Assembly (NCBI GenBank): GCA_001567485.1
Contig: JZRA01000016.1
Location: 1 to 64,000, forward strand
Length of the DNA stretch: 64,000 nucleotides
DNA from: Chloroflexi bacterium OLB13
GTDB lineage: Bacteria > Chloroflexota > Anaerolineae > Aggregatilineales > Phototrophicaceae
Reading direction: 5' to 3'
Shown: piece by piece, positions 1-9,427 of the stretch
Numbering within the stretch: the stretch's first letter is position 1
How the letters are laid out: each line of letters begins with the position of its first letter
Notes under the pieces: generated by a model
Database searches by the model: none
The model's input: only the letters and a program-made list of their open reading frames with translations
What the model was told of the DNA's origin: nothing
Translations under genes and position numbers: made by a program

Positions 1-2891
1 CGGTGAACTGCCGTCAGATCCTGCACCGTGAACGTGAACGCGGACGTCGGCGCGTTGGGCAGCGGGGCAGACACCGACACCTGCTGCTCGCTGAAGTTCG
101 AGCCGCCGGCGTTAGCGACCGTCAGGCGGACGGTGTACGTGCCATCGACCGCGTAGGCATGTGCCGGATTCTGGTCGGTGGACGTTGTGCCGTCGCCGAA
201 ATCCCACTGCCATGTGTCGATCTGACCGGTCGAAAGATCGGTGAACTGCACGTCGAGGTTGTTCACCGTGAAGGTGAACGCGGACGTCGGCGCGTCGGGC
301 AGCGGAGCCGTGACCGTAACGTCCTGTCCGCTGCGGTCGTTACCACCGGCATTCGTCACCGTAAGGCGCACGCGGTAAGTACCTGCCGCGGCGAAGGTGT
401 GCGTCGGGTTCTGTTCGTTCGAAGACGCCCCGTCACCGAATTCCCACGCCCACGAGAAGATACCTTCGCCGGTCGACTGATCGGTGAGCGTCACCGTCAA
501 ATCTTGAACCGAGAAACTGAACGCAGAAACCGGCGGGGCAGGCGGAGGAGCCGTAACTGTCACGGGCAGGCTGAAGCTGTCCGCTCCACCCGCGTTCGAT
601 ACGATCAGCTCGACAGTGTATGTCCCTGCGGCGGCGAACGTATGCGACGGGCTAGATTCGGAAGAAGTCTGCCCGTCCCCGAAATTCCACGACGTGGAGT
701 CGATCTGGCCGGTCGACGTGTTCGTGAACTGTGCGGTGAGGTTATCGACCGTGACTTCGAAGCTCGCTTCTGGCGCGGGCGGCAGCGGCTCGGAAACCGT
801 CAAGTTCTGAGTCGCTTCACTCTGTACACCATCTTGCGAGGTGACGACAAGGCGCACCTCATACGTGCCCGCCTGACCATACGTGTGCGACGGATTCTGG
901 TCGGTGCTGGAGCCGCCGTCGCCAAACGACCAGTTCCACGATGCCAGATTGCCTGTAGAACGATCTTGGAACGCGACGCCAAGCCCCGGCGGATCGGTGA
1001 GGTTGACCACTTCAAACGCCGCTTGCACACGATCCGTCACCGTAATCGTGCGCGTCGCGCTGCTCGCTGGACCACCGGGGCCGACCACGGTCAGGATAAC
1101 CGTGTAGGTGCCGTTTTCCTCGTAGGTGTGGAATACGATCGGCTCGTTGGTCGCCAGCGACTCGCCATCGCCGAAGTCCCAGTTAGACTGGATGTCGTCG
1201 CCTGATGACAGGTTGTTGAACTGAACATCCAGCGGGGCAGAACCTTCTTCCGGCGACACGTTGAAATCAGCACTGGGCGGCGCCAGCGGACGGGTCACGC
1301 TGATGTCGGCTTCAGCGGTATCGGACAGTCCATCCGGGCCAAGCGCCGTGAGCCGTACCCGATACGTTCCGGGGCTGGTGTAGGTATGCGTTGGGGCCTC
1401 GGCCTGATCGATCGGCGTCCCGTCACCAAAGTCCCACCGGTAGCCGGACACATCGCCGCTCGTGAAGTTCTGGAACGTCACGATAAGCGGTGCATCGCCC
1501 GATGTCGGGTTGGCGGTAAAGCGCGCCTCAGGAGCCTGCGGCGCACGCGTAACCGTGACCGTGCCCGTAAGACTCGCCGTGCCGCCCGGACCATTGACGG
1601 TCAGGCGCACCGTGTACACACCCGGATTCACGAACTGATGAATCGGGTTTTGGTCCGTGCTGGTCGTGCCGTCACCGAATTCCCAGAGCCGCGATGTGAT
1701 TTGGCCCTGTGATGTGTCGGTGTATTGGATCGACAGCGGCGCGATACCGCCGGTGTTGGTCGGCGTGAAGTTCGCCTGTGGCGGCGGCACCTGCGGGTTC
1801 GAGACGGTCACGACACTGTGAGCGCGGCCCGTCCCACCCGGCCCGCGTACACGCAGCGAGATATTGTACGTGCCTTCTGTCGTGAATACCTTACGTGGGC
1901 TGCGCTCGTTGGACGTGGTGCCATCACCGAAGTCCCAACGCCAGCTATCAATCGTGCCGGTGGATCGATCCGTGAACTGCACGGTAAGCGGTGAAGGCCC
2001 GCTAACCGCACTCTGTTCATACATCGCGACCGGCGGGTTGGTGTTGACGGTGATGATCTGCGATACGTTCGACTGCCCACCCGGGCCAACCACGGTCAGC
2101 TTCACTTCATACTCGCCAGCCGCGCGGAACACATGCACCGGGCTGATCTCGGCGCTGCTGCTGCCATCGCCGAACGACCAGTTGTAACCGGAGATTTGCC
2201 CGGTTGAGCGATTGGTGAACCGGACAACCAGCGGCGCCTCGCCGGAGGTGCGATCTTGCGTAAAGGCGGCAATCGGGCGGGGTATCGACGGGGTATGGGT
2301 CGGCACCGGCGTCGGAATCGCATTCTGCACTCGGATGTTGTTCACGACCGTCTGTGGATTACTGCCGTCGCGCAGGTAAACCCGCAGCCGAAGCTGGTAA
2401 CTGCCGTCCGGGATTGTGTTCGTCGACCAAATGCCGAGAACACCGTTGAGCACCGGGAATTGGCGCGGGCCGCCAATGGCGTACCAAAGATTGCCGGGGT
2501 TCGGATCCGGGCCGTATTCCAGTTGATACTGCAAGAAATTCGGGTGGATGGCCGACCCTAGCACCTGCACATTGCTGGTCACCACGTTGCCGGGGATTGG
2601 CGACAGGAGTACGATGCTTATCGTCGACGGTGTTGCTGTCGGTATCACAGAAATCGCCGTCGGTGGAATGATCGCAATTGAAGTCGGCGGCCCAACCTGT
2701 GTAAGCACGGGCAGCGTCGTGACACTTACGGACGTCGGTACACTGCTCGTGACCTGCGCCGATAGGGTAGGGGTAGAGGTTGGTACGGGAGTGAGTTGAG
2801 TCTCTTCCGGGCCGCCCGTTAAGTTACATGCTGCTGCCACTACGGCAAGCGCGGTCAACACGATCAACACTAGAACTCTTCGAGTGACCAT
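1..2891 (-). CDS. Multi-PKD-domain lipoprotein (partial, C-terminus off window)
   Basis: Starts at an ATG at 2891 with GAGAGG eight bases upstream and runs off the left edge, leaving about 963 residues. Residues 1-22 are a lipoprotein signal peptide ending in the lipobox VAAAC (Cys22). A Thr/Pro/Ser-rich stalk follows to about residue 75, then an Ig-like beta-sandwich (about 80-185) and at least nine complete PKD domains of 80-90 residues. Each PKD unit carries the W-x-FGDG turn followed by an SPxH-type strand. Repeats nearest the window edge are most alike, suggesting recent tandem duplication. PKD arrays are usually rigid extracellular spacers or adhesion/carbohydrate-binding modules, so this is probably a long surface-anchored protein. 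Any catalytic domain would lie outside the window. The + strand is also open for long stretches here, but the PKD motifs fix the coding strand. Confidence 0.93.
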   Translation of the reverse strand, partial: MVTRRVLVLIVLTALAVVAAACNLTGGPEETQLTPVPTSTPTLSAQVTSSVPTSVSVTTLPVLTQVGPPTSIAIIPPTAISVIPTATPSTISIVLLSPIPGNVVTSNVQVLGSAIHPNFLQYQLEYGPDPNPGNLWYAIGGPRQFPVLNGVLGIWSTNTIPDGSYQLRLRVYLRDGSNPQTVVNNIRVQNAIPTPVPTHTPSIPRPIAAFTQDRTSGEAPLVVRFTNRSTGQISGYNWSFGDGSSSAEISPVHVFRAAGEYEVKLTVVGPGGQSNVSQIITVNTNPPVAMYEQSAVSGPSPLTVQFTDRSTGTIDSWRWDFGDGTTSNERSPRKVFTTEGTYNISLRVRGPGGTGRAHSVVTVSNPQVPPPQANFTPTNTGGIAPLSIQYTDTSQGQITSRLWEFGDGTTSTDQNPIHQFVNPGVYTVRLTVNGPGGTASLTGTVTVTRAPQAPEARFTANPTSGDAPLIVTFQNFTSGDVSGYRWDFGDGTPIDQAEAPTHTYTSPGTYRVRLTALGPDGLSDTAEADISVTRPLAPPSADFNVSPEEGSAPLDVQFNNLSSGDDIQSNWDFGDGESLATNEPIVFHTYEENGTYTVILTVVGPGGPASSATRTITVTDRVQAAFEVVNLTDPPGLGVAFQDRSTGNLASWNWSFGDGGSSTDQNPSHTYGQAGTYEVRLVVTSQDGVQSEATQNLTVSEPLPPAPEASFEVTVDNLTAQFTNTSTGQIDSTSWNFGDGQTSSESSPSHTFAAAGTYTVELIVSNAGGADSFSLPVTVTAPPPAPPVSAFSFSVQDLTVTLTDQSTGEGIFSWAWEFGDGASSNEQNPTHTFAAAGTYRVRLTVTNAGGNDRSGQDVTVTAPLPDAPTSAFTFTVNNLDVQFTDLSTGQIDTWQWDFGDGTTSTDQNPAHAYAVDGTYTVRLTVANAGGSNFSEQQVSVSAPLPNAPTSAFTFTVQDLTAVH

Positions 2892-3088
2892 AAGTGTGTC
2901 CTCTCAAGGCGGATTCGTAGACTACCCATAGTAATATGATAACGCACGCCAAGCGAACGACACGACAGCGGGCTGACGGTTGACCTATGATTGATCTTCA
3001 ATTGGGCGGCTTTGGCGGTTTTGACCACAGCCTATTATCATTGATGGACAGACTCATCGCGCCGGCAATCACAGTGGGCTAATTCGCA

Positions 3089-6019
3089 GTGTCGACCGTT
3101 CGAAACTTAGCACGAGGGTTGCTCGTTTTACTCACGATACTCGCCACAGTCGTTTGCGTAAGCATCGTGAGTTCTGCGCGTCTGAGTGAACCAAACGACG
3201 TGCAGCGCACGATCCTGTACGGCGTTCTCATCCTGTTCGCGTATGCGATCCCGGTTCAACTACAGTCGCTCCGGCTGAGCGTCGGTCATGTGTTCGTGCT
3301 CGTTGGGTTGCTCAGTGCGAGCGGTAGCGGCGTCGACTCAATGATGATCGCTGCCGCCATCTCCACCTTGATCGGCACTGCCGTTCACTTGACGCTCATG
3401 CAGCGGCGCGATACGAGCGCATTGCGAGATTGGCCCAAGTTGGCAGCGCCCACCGTGGGCGTTATCTTGAGCGCCTACTGTTTTGTCACACTCTTCCGGC
3501 AGGTCGCGGGGATTGAACTGACGGCGCCGATCAGCACGGCCTCGGCTGAGCACTTCGGTGCCCTGATCCTCTCTAGTCTCGTCTTTCTGGTCGTCTACTC
3601 CGGCGCGTACCTGCTGCTCAGACTGGATGCGCTGCGCTCAGACGAGTCGCTAATCCGCGAACTGCCGCCGATCGTGGTCGTGCTGGCGCTTCCCCTTCCG
3701 TTAGCAATCCTTGGGGGCGAGATCGCAACACAGCTGGGAACCATCGCCGAACTCGTATTTGCGTACGGCGCGATGCTCATCGTGATCGCGCTCAGCGGGC
3801 TTGGCCGAGCGGAACAGAAGCTGCGCGATGATCTCAAGGTTCAGCAGTCGCTGGCCGTGCAGAATACGATGCTGGTGGCCGATCAGGATTCGCAGATCAA
3901 CCAGATGTCGCTGCTCAACGAGGTCGTCGCGACGCTCAGCGGGACGCTGTCTCCGGACACGCTCGTCGATCACATTATTTCATGCGCTTCCGTGCTGACC
4001 GGCGCGGCGGGCTATGCCGTGTATCTGAACTGGAACGACCAGTATCTATTGGCGCGGGCGGTCGGCCTTGCCGATGTTGAGTTTGCAGCGATCCCCGTGC
4101 CCTTGGTGTCACTTCAGCCGGACGAGGCCGATCGTTTCGACGCACGTCCATTGATCGTCTCGGACATCGCCAAAGACCCGCGCGCTGAGATGCTTCGGAA
4201 TGCCGGGATTCATCGCAAGCAGCGATCCGTGATCGAGTTCCCGCTGGTGGCAGGCGGCGCTGTTCTCGGTGTACTCGCGCTGTATTTCACACACTCCATC
4301 GATCCTAACGACCGCCGGCTTGAAGTCCTCCGTGCATTCACGACGCAGGCGGCGCAGTCACTGTACAACGCCCGGCAGTATGTCGAGGCCAACGAAGCGT
4401 TCCAGCGCAACGCAGAGCGCCTGATGACACTGGCGGTCTTGAGCCGGTCGCTGTCATCCTCGGTAGACGTCGGGAGCATGTGCGAGCAGGTGCTCGACGA
4501 GGTGCTATCGGTGACGGATGCCGAGACCGGTTTGCTTGTGCTGCTGGACGACATTGCTTCGACGCCGCAGATCGGCGCAGCACGCGGCATCGAGGACGCA
4601 CAGACCCAGTTCGCAAGCGTCATCGCGGCGCTGCGGCAGATCGACCCGGCCAGCGGCGCGTTTGTTATCCGGCGGGATATGCACACCGTCGGTATGCCGC
4701 CGTTTCTCACCGAGGACTCCAATGCGCTGTTGATCGTACCGATGGTGCAAGCGAGTTTCTTGTTTGGCGTGATCTGGCTTGAACACAGTTCGCCAAGCGG
4801 GTTCGGCGCGGAGGATATCCGGTTTGTCGAGCAGATAAGCAACCAAGCTGTGATCGCGCTTGAGAACGGCCGCATGTTCCAGCGGCGGGAAGCGGATCGC
4901 GAACGGCTCGTCCGCCTGCTGGACACCATGGTCGAAGGCATCATGATGATCGACCGTCAAGGGGACGTTGTACTGGCTAACCCACGGATGTCGATGGTCG
5001 GGCTGGTGTCCGAGGATCTGCTCCATACGAATTTCCTTGAACTTCTCGAAGTTGAAGGTTTGATGTTCGCCGAGCGTGTCGGTTTCACATCGCGCGAGGA
5101 AGCGGTCGCCTTTGTGCTGCACATGGACTCGTATACAGAACAGCACGAGGCCACAACGTACAATGTCGCACTGCCCAATGGTTCCCAGCGCGCCGTAGAA
5201 CGCCGAATCGTTCCGGTGAGCAGTTCGGACAGGGCATCGCTCGGCTTAATGCTGGTGTTCTACGACCGAACCGCGCAGCAGGAGCTTGAGCGGTCACGGG
5301 AAGAACTCACCAACATGATCATCCACGACCTGAGAAGTCCGCTCACTGCCGTAACCACCAGTCAGCGTCTGCTCAATGAGATGATCCCGAAAGAGAGTCC
5401 ATACTGGTCAGTCGTGGAGTCCGCGACCGGGATAAGCCGCAGGGCAGTCAAGAAGATTCTCAACAGGGTGGATTCGCTGCTTGATATCGCGAAGATGCAA
5501 AGCGGCGGCATGCTCGTAGAACGCAGAAGCACGGACTTTGGAGAAATTGCGCGCTCGGTGATCGAAGAGCTTGCGCCGCTGGCAAAAGAGCTTGACATCG
5601 AGGTTGCGCTAATCGGCGACGGAGACATTCCCAATATCGACGTCGACTCCGACAAGATTGAACGTGTGATGCTCAACTTCATCGACAACGCGCTCAAATA
5701 CAGCTCAAAACACTCTCAGGTCTCGATCCACTGCTTCCCTCACGCGGAGGCTGATGGGTTCATCCGTATTGAGGTGCGCGATCAGGGGCCTGGCATTCCT
5801 GAAAACTACAAGTCGCGCCTGTTCGACGGTTTTGTGCAGGTGGAGGGCCGCCGAAGCGCACGGGGAGGTGTCGGTCTCGGTTTAACGTTCGCCAAATTGA
5901 CGATCGAGGCGCACGGAGGGCGTGTATGGATTGAGGATAATCCGGGTGGGGGCAGCATCTTTGCGTTTACCTTGCCGACGGCATCCACGCCACAACACAC
6001 AGCGGTTTCCGAACAATGA
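3089..6019 (+). CDS. Membrane sensor histidine kinase with two GAF domains and a PAS domain
   Basis: A 976-residue hybrid-free histidine kinase. Residues 1-250 hold about seven hydrophobic membrane segments and no large periplasmic loop, followed by a short coiled coil. Two GAF domains (about 270-420 and 440-600) and a PAS-like domain (about 610-725) precede the dimerisation/phosphoacceptor domain with H-box IIHDLRSPLTAV (His746). The HATPase domain follows (about 850-965) with N-box FIDNALKYS, G1 DQGPGIPE and G2 GGVGLGL. It should autophosphorylate and signal to the OmpR-type regulator encoded 46 bases downstream. The start is a GTG without a strong ribosome binding site, so the N-terminus is uncertain by a few residues. 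Ligands are unknown. Confidence 0.92.
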   Translation: MSTVRNLARGLLVLLTILATVVCVSIVSSARLSEPNDVQRTILYGVLILFAYAIPVQLQSLRLSVGHVFVLVGLLSASGSGVDSMMIAAAISTLIGTAVHLTLMQRRDTSALRDWPKLAAPTVGVILSAYCFVTLFRQVAGIELTAPISTASAEHFGALILSSLVFLVVYSGAYLLLRLDALRSDESLIRELPPIVVVLALPLPLAILGGEIATQLGTIAELVFAYGAMLIVIALSGLGRAEQKLRDDLKVQQSLAVQNTMLVADQDSQINQMSLLNEVVATLSGTLSPDTLVDHIISCASVLTGAAGYAVYLNWNDQYLLARAVGLADVEFAAIPVPLVSLQPDEADRFDARPLIVSDIAKDPRAEMLRNAGIHRKQRSVIEFPLVAGGAVLGVLALYFTHSIDPNDRRLEVLRAFTTQAAQSLYNARQYVEANEAFQRNAERLMTLAVLSRSLSSSVDVGSMCEQVLDEVLSVTDAETGLLVLLDDIASTPQIGAARGIEDAQTQFASVIAALRQIDPASGAFVIRRDMHTVGMPPFLTEDSNALLIVPMVQASFLFGVIWLEHSSPSGFGAEDIRFVEQISNQAVIALENGRMFQRREADRERLVRLLDTMVEGIMMIDRQGDVVLANPRMSMVGLVSEDLLHTNFLELLEVEGLMFAERVGFTSREEAVAFVLHMDSYTEQHEATTYNVALPNGSQRAVERRIVPVSSSDRASLGLMLVFYDRTAQQELERSREELTNMIIHDLRSPLTAVTTSQRLLNEMIPKESPYWSVVESATGISRRAVKKILNRVDSLLDIAKMQSGGMLVERRSTDFGEIARSVIEELAPLAKELDIEVALIGDGDIPNIDVDSDKIERVMLNFIDNALKYSSKHSQVSIHCFPHAEADGFIRIEVRDQGPGIPENYKSRLFDGFVQVEGRRSARGGVGLGLTFAKLTIEAHGGRVWIEDNPGGGSIFAFTLPTASTPQHTAVSEQ

Positions 6020-6065
6020 TATGGTTGTCATGACACTGCCGATCGAAGCCAGATAGGTGCGACTG

Positions 6066-6749
6066 ATGAAAGTCTTAATCGTTGACGACGAAATGGTGAT
6101 TGGCGAAGCGCTTTCGACCCGACTGCGGAACGATCACTTTGAAGTCCAGACACGATATAACGGTCAGGACGCGTTGAAGACCTATGAACTTTGGGGGCCT
6201 GATCTCGTCGTGCTTGATATCGTGATGCCCGGCGAACTTAGCGGCCTCGACGTCTGCCGGCGTATTCGTGACTCATCCGATGTGCCGATCATGCTGATGT
6301 CTGCACAGGCGATCACCGAGGAAGACATTGTCGAGGGGCTGCAGGCCGGCGCCGACGAGTATTTGGTCAAGCCGGTGCGGCTGAACGAGTTCTCGGCCCG
6401 TATTCAAGCCCTTCTCCGACGCGCATCGCCGGTGTCGGCCGATTACGACGATGGTTACTTGAGCGTCGATCCGCAGCGGCGGCACGTGCGGGTGCAGGGG
6501 AGGCGTGTCCACCTGACGCCAACCGAGTTCAAGCTCTTGATCGTCCTGCTTGAGAACGCAGGCCGCGTGGTTCATCAGCGTGATCTGCTCGAACAGGTTT
6601 GGGGGCATGAATACATCGACGACAAGTATTACCCGCGCGTATACATCAGCCAGCTGCGCCGCAAGATCGAACCAGACGCCGGAAGCCCGCGTTATATCCT
6701 GACCGAGCACCGCATCGGTTATCGGTTTGAGAAACATCTGCCAAAGTGA
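6066..6749 (+). CDS. OmpR/PhoB-family response regulator
   Basis: A 227-residue two-domain regulator. The receiver (1-120) has the acidic pair Asp7-Asp8, phosphoacceptor Asp51 in VVLDIVMPG and the conserved Lys of LVKPV. The C-terminal winged helix (about 130-225) has the family signature LTPTEFKLLIVLLENAG and a DNA-recognition helix ending VYISQLRRKIE. I place the start at ATG 6066, six bases after AGGTG. An upstream in-frame GTG at 6057 would overlap that ribosome binding site and is less likely. It lies between two membrane histidine kinases (46 bases after the first, 19 before the second) in one apparent operon, so either or both may phosphorylate it. Target promoters are unknown. Confidence 0.95.
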   Translation: MKVLIVDDEMVIGEALSTRLRNDHFEVQTRYNGQDALKTYELWGPDLVVLDIVMPGELSGLDVCRRIRDSSDVPIMLMSAQAITEEDIVEGLQAGADEYLVKPVRLNEFSARIQALLRRASPVSADYDDGYLSVDPQRRHVRVQGRRVHLTPTEFKLLIVLLENAGRVVHQRDLLEQVWGHEYIDDKYYPRVYISQLRRKIEPDAGSPRYILTEHRIGYRFEKHLPK

Positions 6750-6768
6750 CGGTACGGCAGTTTAGCGG

Positions 6769-9009
6769 ATGATTGACTCCACGATCGTCACAATCGTCCT
6801 TGACGGCGTGGTGCTTGCACTCACATTCTCGTTCGTCCTGCTGCTGATCTGGCACAACCTGAGCAAGCGGCACATCGCGCTCTTGGTGACGCTGCTCGCG
6901 CTGGTCGTCGCGTGGAACCTCGGTTCTATCATCACCAAACTGGCCGATCAGTTCGCCCTCGGCAGCACTATTGTGTCGGCCGCTGCCGTCGTACACGATG
7001 CGGGTTTCGCTGCGTCAAGCGTGGCGTTCTATGCGTTTGCCTCGTCGCTCACTGGAACGCGCGCCGCGCCGCTGCTTCGCGCCGCGTGGCTGGGCATCGG
7101 CGCGGTGGTCATCGCACGGTTGATGTTCTCACCGCTGGTGCTCGTCGAATCGGGGCAGACGACCGCGCAGCTCTCTCCCTTGCCCATGCTGCTGTTCTTC
7201 GCCTACAGCATGTTTGGCGTGTATCAACTCTTCGCGAATCGGCGCAAGCTGACGTCGCCCACGATCCTGAGCGGTGCAGCGTTGTTTGTCGTGGGGCAGG
7301 GCTTGACGTTTGCGAATCCCGCGCTCGGGATTGTCACGATCTCAACAAATCTATGCTCCGGTGGCCTTCTCCTGATGACGATTGGCGTTATCCGGCGCGA
7401 GATCATCCGTCCTCTCGCCGAACGCGAGCAGCAGATCGCCGCACTGCACAGCCTGAGCAAAGAGATCGCTGGACAGCCACAACTTGACGAGGTACTTGGT
7501 CAGATCGCGCTTCAGGCGACGAACTGGATCGGCGGCGATGCTGCCGGCGTCTTTCTGCGTGATGACGACCAGTTGTATCTCGCGGCGACATACAACCTGC
7601 CGTCGTCTTACCGTGGTTTGAAGATGTCAATCGACAATGGTGTATGCGGGCAGACCGTCCGATCGGAAAAGGCGCAGCTTATCGAAAACTACGGACGCGA
7701 CTGGCGCTTCGAACCCGATCTCCCGCTGGCGGATCGCGCCTTCGGCTCATTCACGGCGGTGCCTCTGACGTATCAGGGTTCGGTTGCCGGCGTGCTTTTT
7801 GTCGTGTCCGGTCATCAGGGCCGTATGTTTCGCTCAGACGATGTATTCCGGCTTGAGCTGCTTGCGCCACAGGCAGCCGTCGCTATCGCGTACAGCGCAC
7901 TTCTCGATCAACAGCAGCGGCTCCTGCGCCAGATTGAAGCTAACAGCGCACAGCTTGAGTCGCTTCTACTCAGCACCGAAAATCCCGTGATAGCGGTAGA
8001 TCGCCGCCTGAACGTGCTGTTTGCAAACCCCGCGGCCCTGAACCTCCTTGATGTCGAGCAAGACACCGACGTAAGCAGGATCCGAATTCCGGCCCAGTAT
8101 TTTCCGCCGTCGCTCAAAGCATTGGCGCGCGATTTGCAACTGTTCAAGGTTCACGAGTACGAAATCGGCCTCGATTCGGTCACGTACCAGTGCCACGTCG
8201 CACGACTGGGCAAGATACGCCATGAAGGGTGGGTCGCCGTCATGCACGATGTGAGCCGGCTCAAGGAACTTGATCGAATGAAGGGCGAGATGATCCGCAT
8301 GGTCAGTCACGACCTGAAGAATCCGCTGATGGGCGCGATGTTGAACGTCGACCTTCTACGTACACGTGAGGACGCGGCGCTGAACGACTCACTCGATGCG
8401 CTTGATCGTCAGTTGGATCGCATGGATCGCATCATTCGCGGCGTGTTAGACCTTGAACGGATTCGTACGGGGCGGCTGCAACGGCTGCCTCATGAGGTGT
8501 ATCCGATCGTGACGAAAGTGATTCAAGACCTCGACCGGACTCGGCTGGACAAGGGAGTATCTATCACCAATGCAGTCGATCCCGCGTTGATCCTTGAGGT
8601 CGACGGCGATCAATTCGAACGGGCCTTATCGAACCTCGTCGAAAATGCGATCAAGTTCTCAGAGCAGGGCAGCAGGGTCACAGTAGAAAGTGAGGTTCGC
8701 GAGTCTGATCGGCAGATCGCGATCCACGTGAAAGACACAGGGATCGGGATACCGGCTGAGATTCAGAGTCAAGTTTTCGACCGATTTTTCCGCGGCCGGC
8801 AGCGCGGCTTCGAACACGTCAGTGGAAGCGGCCTTGGATTGGCGCTGGTCAAGGCGATCATGGAACTGCACACCGGTGCGGTCTCGCTGAAAAGCGTAGA
8901 AGGGCAGGGGAGCTGCTTTACCTTGCTTTTCGGGATGACGGAAAGTGCGCGGCTGACTTCAAGTGAACAGTCCGGGCGGGCGCTTGGCCCGCCCGAAACA
9001 CGCGACTAA
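6769..9009 (+). CDS. Membrane sensor histidine kinase with GAF and PAS domains
   Basis: A 746-residue histidine kinase. About seven N-terminal membrane helices (1-215) resemble the 7TM sensor modules of bacterial kinases. They are followed by a GAF domain (about 235-380), a PAS-like segment (about 390-500), HisKA with the H-box MVSHDLKNPLMG (His514) and a HATPase domain with NLVENAIKFS, DTGIGIP and GSGLGLALV. It is the third gene of the kinase-regulator-kinase unit, 19 bases after the response regulator. Architecture differs from the first kinase (one GAF instead of two), so the pair probably sense different inputs. The stop codon overlaps the convergent SCP2-like gene by four bases. Confidence 0.93.
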   Translation: MIDSTIVTIVLDGVVLALTFSFVLLLIWHNLSKRHIALLVTLLALVVAWNLGSIITKLADQFALGSTIVSAAAVVHDAGFAASSVAFYAFASSLTGTRAAPLLRAAWLGIGAVVIARLMFSPLVLVESGQTTAQLSPLPMLLFFAYSMFGVYQLFANRRKLTSPTILSGAALFVVGQGLTFANPALGIVTISTNLCSGGLLLMTIGVIRREIIRPLAEREQQIAALHSLSKEIAGQPQLDEVLGQIALQATNWIGGDAAGVFLRDDDQLYLAATYNLPSSYRGLKMSIDNGVCGQTVRSEKAQLIENYGRDWRFEPDLPLADRAFGSFTAVPLTYQGSVAGVLFVVSGHQGRMFRSDDVFRLELLAPQAAVAIAYSALLDQQQRLLRQIEANSAQLESLLLSTENPVIAVDRRLNVLFANPAALNLLDVEQDTDVSRIRIPAQYFPPSLKALARDLQLFKVHEYEIGLDSVTYQCHVARLGKIRHEGWVAVMHDVSRLKELDRMKGEMIRMVSHDLKNPLMGAMLNVDLLRTREDAALNDSLDALDRQLDRMDRIIRGVLDLERIRTGRLQRLPHEVYPIVTKVIQDLDRTRLDKGVSITNAVDPALILEVDGDQFERALSNLVENAIKFSEQGSRVTVESEVRESDRQIAIHVKDTGIGIPAEIQSQVFDRFFRGRQRGFEHVSGSGLGLALVKAIMELHTGAVSLKSVEGQGSCFTLLFGMTESARLTSSEQSGRALGPPETRD

Positions 9010-9326
9010 AGCGCGAACATACTCTGCATCTTGATTCCCAAGCCCATATCACCCTGAACCTTCAGTTTTCCCATCATGAAGGCGTTGATGACCGAGGTCT
9101 TTCCAGCCGCGACGTCAAGCCACGTATCCGCGGTCGATTTGATCGTGATCTTGGGGTTCTCGGCAGCGCCTTCACCGGCGACCACCTTACCATCGGCTAC
9201 TTTGACCCAGTAAAGGCCGCCGTTTTCGCCGCTGAAATCAAACTGAATGACGGCGTCCACGCCCATCGCCTTGTCAGGCTTAAAGCGTGCTACCATCTGC
9301 TCGAACACGGATGACAAGTCAGTCAT
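9006..9326 (-). CDS. SCP2 sterol-carrier-like domain protein
   Basis: A 106-residue single-domain protein of the SCP2/sterol-carrier fold. The evidence is the pattern of an N-terminal helix, a beta sheet containing VIQFDFSG and GGLYWVKVADGKV, the segment NPKITIKSTADTWLDVAAGK, and the closing MGKLKVQGDMGLGIKM. Proteins of this size are small cytoplasmic lipid or hydrophobic-ligand binders; the ligand is not known. I start it at ATG 9326, nine bases after AGGAG. An in-frame GTG at 9332 would sit too close to that site. It is convergent with the upstream kinase operon and divergent from the beta-propeller gene at 9428. Confidence 0.9.
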   Translation of the reverse strand: MTDLSSVFEQMVARFKPDKAMGVDAVIQFDFSGENGGLYWVKVADGKVVAGEGAAENPKITIKSTADTWLDVAAGKTSVINAFMMGKLKVQGDMGLGIKMQSMFAL

Positions 9327-9358
9327 CTTCACTGGCTCCTAATCTGTCGTTCCAATGA

Positions 9359-9385
9359 TTGCTATAACGATGCGGGTAGTATACT
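9359..9385 (+). promoter_or_regulatory. Possible sigma-70 promoter of the 9428 gene
   Basis: TTGCTA (9359-9364) and a perfect-looking TATACT (9380-9385) are separated by 15 bases, a little short. The -10 lies about 40 bases before the ATG at 9428. Inference from sequence only. Confidence 0.4.
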
Positions 9386-9427
9386 CGCAAAGTCCGCGCC
9401 ACCCAAGACTGACGCGAGGATGATGTG

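Noticed and set aside
3-1205. Long Arg-rich open frame on the + strand
   Set aside because: It is the complement of the PKD repeat array; the minus strand has domain motifs, a lipobox and a ribosome binding site, while the + product is low-complexity and basic.
4210-5297. Several long minus-strand open frames inside the first kinase gene
   Set aside because: The + strand product has complete kinase motifs; the minus frames are Ser/Arg-rich shadows of GC-rich codons.
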